From: Anaeramoeba flamelloides
Lineage: Eukaryota; Metamonada; Anaeramoebidae
DNA: 64,000 nt
Assembly (NCBI GenBank): GCA_027625915.1
Contig: JANTQA010000008.1
Location: 5,201,501 to 5,265,500, forward strand
Direction of reading: 5' to 3'
How positions within the stretch are numbered: position 1 is the first letter of the stretch; every line of letters begins with the position of its first letter. A program made the position numbers and the translations under genes. Shown here piece by piece: positions 57,775 through 64,000 of the stretch. The notes under the pieces are model-generated. The model did no database searches. It was not told where the DNA came from and saw nothing but the letters and a program-made list of their open reading frames with translations.

Positions 57775-59106
57775 TTTAGGAAGTAGCGAAGTGTAAATGA
57801 AAAATTTTCACTTTTTGGAGTTATGAAGAGGATCAGAAATAAACATATTTTACTTTGGTTTTACATTAATTTTTATTATTTAAAGTACTTCATTCATTAG
57901 ATTTTTGAATTTTTTTTTTCAAAAGTCTCAAAGATTTTGCCACAATAGAATGTTGGGTCTAATTGATTAAAATAGTGTTTCGAATGTTGGATGACTTATC
58001 TTTTGTCCTTATCTCGACATTTTTTTGTGTCATTTAATTTTTTCTTTTGTTATTTTTACATCATTTTTGAATTTTTTTTTTAATGATAAGAAAAAGAATA
58101 AAAGAAAGATTTTTTAATCAATGACATTTGGGATAAATGTATTTTGTTTAAAAATAACAACAACATTACAATTGGGAAAATCACAAAAGGAAACACGAAT
58201 AGGGCTTTACTAGGTAGAAGAATCCCTCAAGGGCTATTCGAATTTTATGCTCGGTGAGTTTTGAAATAAAATACTATAACCAGAAAAAAAGATTTAAAAG
58301 ACAACGAATTGAGGAAAATTCAAAATATTGCAATTTTTGGATTTTTTAGATTTTACTTGAAAATCATTTATTGATCCAAAAACTTTTTGAATTTCCCGAA
58401 CAAAACAAGACAAAACTAAAAAGCTATTTTTTTTGATATTAAGAAAATGCCACTCCACATTCTTTTCAAGTATATTTATACTCTCTCACTACACTCTAAC
58501 ATACTTGAAAAGAAAGTGGAGTGATATTTTCCTAATGAAATTTTTTTCTTCAAAATTAGTTGAGAATAATTTGGATTTAATGAAGGGAAATTTTTTTTGT
58601 CCAACTCAAAATTTTGCAAAAAAAACCTAAATTTTTAAAGTTAGCAAGATCCCTTAGATCAAGTTTCTTTTAAGTCTATAAATATGTTACTAGGTGGAAA
58701 AATAGTATTCACTAACCATAAAATTCAAATAATCCTTAATTAATAATTATCCCAAAGCATATCAGGTTAGGATTTTAAACACTTAGATTTAGTGGAATTG
58801 GAAAGTGAATATGATTATATTTTATCAAATTTTAAAGCACACAATAAGTATAAGTTTTCTTCTAAGAATCTATAATTATCTCCGAAAAAAAATTATATAG
58901 TAGAAAAAATAAAAAAATCGAACTAATTTTTATCGATTTTTTTCTCTTTTTTCTTTTGTTGATTAACATTACTAAAAATAAAATATCAAATAATTTTTTA
59001 AAAACAATTTTTAGAGAATCTCTCAATAATTACCAATAAAATAAAAGTATGATCTTAAACCTCTCTCAAAATTTTATTAGGTCTTATGGTGTATCTACTC
59101 CCTTAA
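57775..59106 (+). mobile_element. Element X copy C (lacks Y, carries another insertion)
   Basis: The left end TTTAGGAAGTAGCGAAG is diverged and the right end reads GTATCTACTCCCTTAA. Outer sequence and the internal hairpin (GCCACAATAGAATGTTGGG) match copies A and B. The Y insertion site is unoccupied, the sequence passing directly from the AATTATCTCC block to the GTTGATTAACATTACT block. A different insertion of about 500 bp occupies roughly 58235-58735. Confidence 0.68.
58235..58735. mobile_element. MITE-like insertion in element X copy C
   Basis: It interrupts sequence that is continuous in X copy A between an ATTCC block and the following AATTA block. Ends are inverted: GGCTATTCGAATTTTATGCT on the left against the complement of AACCATAAAATTCAAATAAT on the right. 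An internal hairpin has CCACTCCACATTCTTTTCAA near 58449 complemented by TTGAAAAGAAAGTGGAGTG near 58506. Single copy in this window; boundaries approximate. Confidence 0.55.
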
Positions 59107-59159
59107 ATTATTTTATAAAAGCAAACAATCTATCAAAATGGTTTGATTTTTAAAAATAA

Positions 59160-59432
59160 TTAAATAATGAACAAGAGACTATTTGTAGAAATTGTGCTCA
59201 CACCTTAGAAAGACAGAAACATTACAGGGTCCAAAAGGAATCAAGAAAAACCGATCTTTATGTCAAATATTCTTACTGTTTTTTGAATTATAAATGTGAA
59301 AAATTTTCAGTTCATTTTCAGTATCCTTTTCAAATCAAGATCAAAACCACAAACAACAACACATTTTTGGAAAACTCCATTAGGAATAAGCAAAGTCTGG
59401 AAAAGGAAGTGATAATTTTTTCCCATTTATGA
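59160..59432 (+). other. Open frame of 90 codons without a start, Cys-containing
   Basis: Continuous from 59160 to a TGA at 59430-59432, reading in part QETICRNCAHTLERQKHYRV, KTDLYVKYSYCFLNYKCEKF and TTNNNTFLENSIRNKQSLEK. Composition is that of a real protein, with a CxxC pair and two later Cys that could bind zinc. It has no ATG and no clear acceptor, and lies 53 bp after element X copy C. It could be a lone exon, a dead gene, or part of a transposon protein. Family not recognised. Confidence 0.35.
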
Positions 59433-60352
59433 TTTAAATAACAGTAAGTAAATCCTCAAATTAAAAAAAGTAACAATAATTACTTTTACAGGTTTGAAAT
59501 ATTGAGTTTTTAAATACCTGAATAAACTATACTTTTCTTTTGATTTTTAAATTAGAAACAGTATTTTAAAATTATTTCCATTTAAAGATTATTTTTTAAA
59601 TGTGATCTTTGAAAAATATGTGATATTTTTTCTTTCACTATTATTTATAAATACCTTTTTTTACAACCAATTAAACCTTTTCAAACTCGTGGAATTTACT
59701 TTTAATAACAGACTATCCGAAAGTGAAAATCTAAACCCTGAAAATGTAATCGATTAGTTTCATTATTGTTCTAAAAAAAAAAATGAATGTCTAAATTAAG
59801 AAACCTAAAAATAAATCGACACAGAATAAGAAAAACGAACTCAATAAATAAAATTTAAACATCAATTTCGAAACTTTCTCTTGGATTTATCCATAAAAAA
59901 AAAAAAGAAAAAATTTTTTCCCATTTCGAAAAAAGAGAATCTTATCAACAATTAAAATTTTAAACCCCTTTTTCTTGGTATATGTATACACTCCCCGTTG
60001 AAAGAACAGTTCTTAAACTGTCAATTTAAAAAAGATTTTTACCAATTTCATTTTTAATAGATGAAAAAGTAAAAACAATTTTGAATGAAACTCATTTTTC
60101 TTCACTTTCAAAATTTTTAATGTTATTCGGTAAAATGTTTCCATTCTCATAATACCCACATCCTTGGAAAAGGGAAAATTGAAAGAAAAATCTCAATTTA
60201 TAAAAACTCAATACTTCCCAAGAAAAACAGTCTAACACAATACATTACCAGACAATCTGAGAATGCTTGAATTTGGTACAATTTCGGAAATTGAAGTTTT
60301 ATTTTTCATTTCTTTTTCATTTCCTTTTTTTTCTTTTTCCTTTTTTGAATCG

Positions 60353-60932
60353 ATGACAAATAAAATACAACTAGAGGTTTACTTTAATAAAGCAAGGAAT
60401 TTAATTCCAAGTGATTTAAATGTTAGTTTTACTATTTTATTTTAATTGAATTTTGATTTTTTGGCTAGTACAAAATTGTTTAATTTTTTCAAATTCTCAT
60501 TTTTTCTTTCTTTGATATTTTTTTTTTTAATCTCACAAGGGAAAAAGTGATCCGTATTGCAAAGTCTTAGTTGGGGGAAAGAAAGTTGGGAAATCAAAAA
60601 AAATCAAAAAAAATTTAGATCCCATCTGGAACCAAAGAAAAACATTCAAATTAAAAGGATCTTATGACAAGCTTTGCCTTCAGCAACTCTCGGTTGTTGT
60701 CATGGACTGGGACATGATCTCTGCAGATGACAACATCGGCGAGTGGCCAGGAATACTTATCAGAGAACTGCCACCGAATAAGGAAGTACAATACATTGGC
60801 AAGCTAACAAAAGTCAAAACAGGCAGCATCAACATTTCTTTCAAGCTGATCACATCTTCAGAAATCCAAAAAAAGGTGGAAAATGCAAAGAAAAAGAAAC
60901 TCAAACAAATAGAAAAGGAAAAAAAAAATTAA
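60353..60932 (+). CDS. Small C2-domain protein, 2 exons
   Basis: Exons 60353-60421 and 60540-60932 join in phase 0 (donor GTTAGT, acceptor AAG after a T/C-rich tract) to give 153 residues. The C2 domain fills nearly all of it. KIQLEVYFNKARNLIPSDLN from exon 1 continues as GKSDPYCKVLVGGKK, rebuilding calcium loop 1. DPIWNQRKTFKL follows. Loop 3 is VVVMDWDMISADDNIGE, so the Asp residues expected to bind calcium are present in both loops. The tail (KKVENAKKKKLKQIEKEKK) is basic and helical. Such proteins bind acidic membrane lipids when calcium rises. An in-frame ATG at 60263 would add 30 Phe/Ser-rich residues; I prefer 60353 because it gives a normal C2 start. There is no signal peptide or membrane helix from that start. 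Confidence 0.85.
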
Positions 60933-63218
60933 ATTTGCCTAAAATTGGATTTTAAGAAACTTTTGTTTGAATTCTCTTAATTCTTTTGTTGTCATTTTTA
61001 AATTTTTCTTTTTCTACTTGCAAAAAAATTAAATCCTAAATTAACAAAGTGAAAATTTAAGTTCTCTTTAATTTCTTTTTTTAGAATTGAACACAACTAG
61101 AGTATTAATTGTCTCTAATTTTTTTTGGTGTGCCTTTTTTGGAGAATCGTGATATCAATGATTTTACGGTTAAATTTTCTGAAAGGAAACTTAAGTAAAA
61201 GGACACCTAGAGTGTAATTCACACTTCTTCTTTACTAATAATAATAATAAACTTTAATCTTTTTTAGACTACAACAACCTTTAAATTTTTTTTTTTTTTG
61301 GTTATCAAATTTTTTTGATCAATTCTTTTTTTATTAGCAGAATTGAATACAATTTGTAGACAAACACACAGTTACCATTTTTGAGAGTTGGTATGAATAT
61401 TTAGCCAAGTCACCCAACAGCCAAACAAAAGGGAGAATAGATATTCTTTTTAAATACCTTGAGTAAGACTCAATTTATCTTGTTAAACATCTTTTTTGTT
61501 TTATTTCAATTTTAAATTAAGGTATTGATAGTTTTTTTGTTTATTCTTATTTTTATTCGAACTTAAGGACTATGTTTGGGATTTATTAAATAGTCTCAAC
61601 AACTTTTGATCCAATATCATTTAAAATCTGAAACAAAGATCATCAAAATATTCTTCAATTAGGATCAAAATTGCATTTTTTGTAATTTTTTCTACACAAA
61701 AATTCACTAAAAATTTCGAGATATATAAACTCGAAGTTCTTGTTGAGGAATGGAAAAACGAAAAAGAAAAATAATCGAGATTTTCGAACCGAAAATATTA
61801 CGATCCTTTCAAATATTTTTAATAAACAAATCTAACTTTAAAAGTTCACATCGTCTTTAGTTTTTGATTATTGAGTTACATGAATTGTTCGATTCTTTCC
61901 ATAAATACAATTAATTCTGACAAATGAGTTGTGGTTTTCTCTTAATTTTTCTTGGTTTTGTTGATTCTTTTTTTTTTACAAAAATTGAAGTTCACAACAA
62001 AGCCTTTGGGAATATAGGATTTACTTGATTTGGTTATTGAAAAGAAAAGATCCTTCCAAACATACAAAACATCTTTTTTATTTGTGTGTGATATTTTTTT
62101 TGTTTGTCTTGTTTCTCTCAAAACTTTATTAGCCGAATCAAGACAATTTGTGTCTGTGGTTGTAAGGAAAGGGTTTTAAGGTAATTTTTCATGAAAGAAT
62201 CTTTGGAAAATTAAATTTGCAAAAAATAGTCTGTATTTGTTTATTGAAAAAAAAAACTAATAATACTGATAAATTCGAATAAATCTCAAAAAATTTTTAC
62301 TTCAATTTCCCTTTTATAAATCTTAGACTGTTTCTTATCAAACATTCCAGTACAAAGAATATTTTGAAAGTCAACTAATCATCAGAGTTTCTTAACACTT
62401 GACTTCATAAAATACTTTATTCAAAGCTTGAGCAGAAAAATTTCAAAAAGGAAAATCAAGTAAAAATTTCCAAACTTAAATTGCAATTTATCAGTACAGT
62501 TGAAAGAAGAAAAAATGATCTTTAGAGGAAATGGGTATTACGATGGATTGAATCCAATATCAAACCCACTCACATATCTTCTAATCAAAATATATCTTGG
62601 AAGGAAATAACAAAGGTTTAATTATAAAAAATTGTAAATTTATAATGTTTTGACTTTTGAGTACAAATTGAAAACCCACTCGATTTACTTCATTAGACTA
62701 TCCAAAAAACATAGAAAATTCTAGACAAGGTCCCAATGTATTAAAAATTGTTCTACGGGTTAATTTTCTCAAAAATCTAATTTTTTCCGATCCTTTTTTT
62801 TCTTTTTTTAACTTGACAGACATTTTTGGAAAAATATTTTTCATTTTTTACTTCTTATTCTAACTGGTACAAAAACTTTGAGATTTACAAACAAACAAAT
62901 ACTTTTAGTAACACAAAAAAACCCGGTTTTCAATTTGAAATTCAGTTCTTGAAACCCATACTAAGTTCAAGATCAATTAACAAATATCCCAAATAAAATC
63001 TCTCTACACTCAATACAAAATATTTTTTTTTCAAATTTCAGGGATTGTAGTACTCAAGAGTCTAGTAGAGTAATTATAATTTTTTTTTATTCAAAAAATA
63101 CCACTGATTAGTGTATTTTTTATCTTCAAATGCAAATACACACCACTCAAAGAATCTATATAAATACATGTATTGATTTTTGGGGAAACTATTGCATTTT
63201 GGATAGTTATTATATTAA
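60933..63218. other. Intergenic region with repeat T copy, no gene seen
   Basis: A copy of repeat T lies at 61140-61235, including CGGTTAAATTTTCTGAAAGG and TAGAGTGTAATTCACACTTC. Otherwise no gene or clear repeat was recognised. A 31-codon frame from ATG 62518 is too short to support. Confidence 0.4.
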
Positions 63219-63416
63219 AGCCCAGTTACTTCCACTTTTAAGAACATAAACTTCAACCAAATTTAAGGCACAGAAAAATCTCAAATAAAGGTACTTTTTT
63301 GGAATTTATTTTTCACAAATTATTTTACTAGAATTTGAATTTTACACCTTAATTTGATATTTTTATTGTACCTTGAATTTCGTTGAAAGTTTGTACCTTG
63401 ATATTGAAACTGGCTG
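63219..63416. mobile_element. Palindromic MITE P (well-preserved copy at 63.2 kb)
   Basis: The left end CCCAGTTACTTCCACTTTTA and the right end TTGATATTGAAACTGGCTG are followed by TA. Internal arms include CAAATTTAAGGCACAGAAAA and its complement. Size and layout match the copy at 25067-25266. Confidence 0.72.
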
Positions 63417-64000
63417 TATTTATTTTTTTTAATTTTTACCTATTCTCTTTTAAGAAAAAGTAATCAATTTCAAAAAAAACCTAAAACAAAAATAAAAAAA
63501 AAGTTGCACTTAATTCATTATTATTATATATCCTTATTTTAGTATAATATAAAATCCCCTTTATTTAAGAATTAATTTCAATCACATTGTGGATTTGTTG
63601 ATATGTATTAAAGTTCTAATTATAATTTCATTAAATTAAAAAAATAAATATTTTTTCTTTTTATGCATCAGAATCTAATGATAAAGTTCCATTTTAATGG
63701 TCTTTTTCCATTTTATTGTTTTTTCTCAACACAAGTTCTCAAAATAAAATTATATATAATATACCACAATTACAGAATATTTAGTAATACCTTTATATTT
63801 ATATTGTGAAAAGAAATAAAACATAAAAGGTAAACTTTATTTTATTTAATTCCATGTGATTTGGATGATTGTTTTTCAGTCGAAATTTCGAAAAATTTCA
63901 GATATTTTTACTTTTCCAGAAAATATAGCCGTTCCAAACCTACCGCGAAATTTGACAGACATAGGAATTGACTTTTTTATCTCTGTTAAATACAAAAAAC
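63417..64000. other. AT-rich right end of the window, nothing recognised
   Basis: There are no long open frames or repeats. The last 80 bases (near 63925) include CCGTTCCAAACCTACCGCGA, slightly richer in G and C, which may be the edge of a gene continuing beyond the window. Confidence 0.3.

Noticed and set aside
60263-60352. N-terminal extension of the C2 protein from an upstream in-frame ATG
   Set aside because: The extra 30 residues come from a T-rich tract, give a Phe/Ser run and precede a natural C2 start at the next ATG. Kept only as an alternative start.

Overview
This is a very AT-rich eukaryotic window of low gene density. It carries GT-AG introns, long runs of A and T, and many degenerate transposon copies. 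All three stop codons end genes, so the code looks standard. Lys/Glu/Asn-rich runs, a divergent vWA plus alpha-kinase protein, an exportin-5 and a TMEM181-like protein suggest a free-living amoeboid protist. An Anaeramoeba-like genome is my best guess, from protein style rather than any search; Dictyostelid-like amoebae remain possible.

Layout from left to right. 1.3-6.2 kb (minus): a four-exon TMEM181/Wntless-type seven-helix membrane protein with a 2.9 kb intron holding repeats. 6.2-11 kb: repeats only. 11.0-13.8 kb (minus): a 920-residue protein with degenerate vWA and alpha-kinase domains. 13.8-22.7 kb: repeats, including MITEs flanked by TA or TTAA. 22.7-23.6 kb (plus): a two-exon secreted RNase T2. 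23.6-31.3 kb: repeats and a CA/TA microsatellite. 31.3 kb: an intact tRNA-Ala(AGC). 31.5-35 kb: a three-layer transposon nest and a decayed duplicated gene-like segment. 35.2-36.0 kb (minus): an unrecognised Lys/Glu-rich coiled-coil protein. 36.1-40.8 kb: decayed open frames and a large inverted repeat. 40.9-47.9 kb (plus): a secreted ML-domain lipid-binding protein whose two exons are 6.6 kb apart. That intron holds a 97-98% identical palindrome split at its exact centre by a MITE, which is itself split by another element, plus a LINE remnant and further MITEs. 51.7-55.3 kb (minus): a single-exon exportin-5. 57.8-59.1 kb: a third TTAA element. 60.4-60.9 kb (plus): a small C2-domain protein. 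The rest is AT-rich sequence with scattered repeats.

The recognised genes do not form one pathway. RNase T2 and the ML protein both have signal peptides and would fit digestion in phagosomes or lysosomes. TMEM181 belongs to the secretory pathway, exportin-5 to nuclear RNA export, and the C2 protein to calcium-dependent membrane binding. The most unusual structures are the centre-split palindrome, the nested TTAA/TA elements, a dispersed ~72 bp hairpin family, and the vWA/alpha-kinase protein that lacks the residues both domains need for activity. All identities and family memberships were judged by eye.
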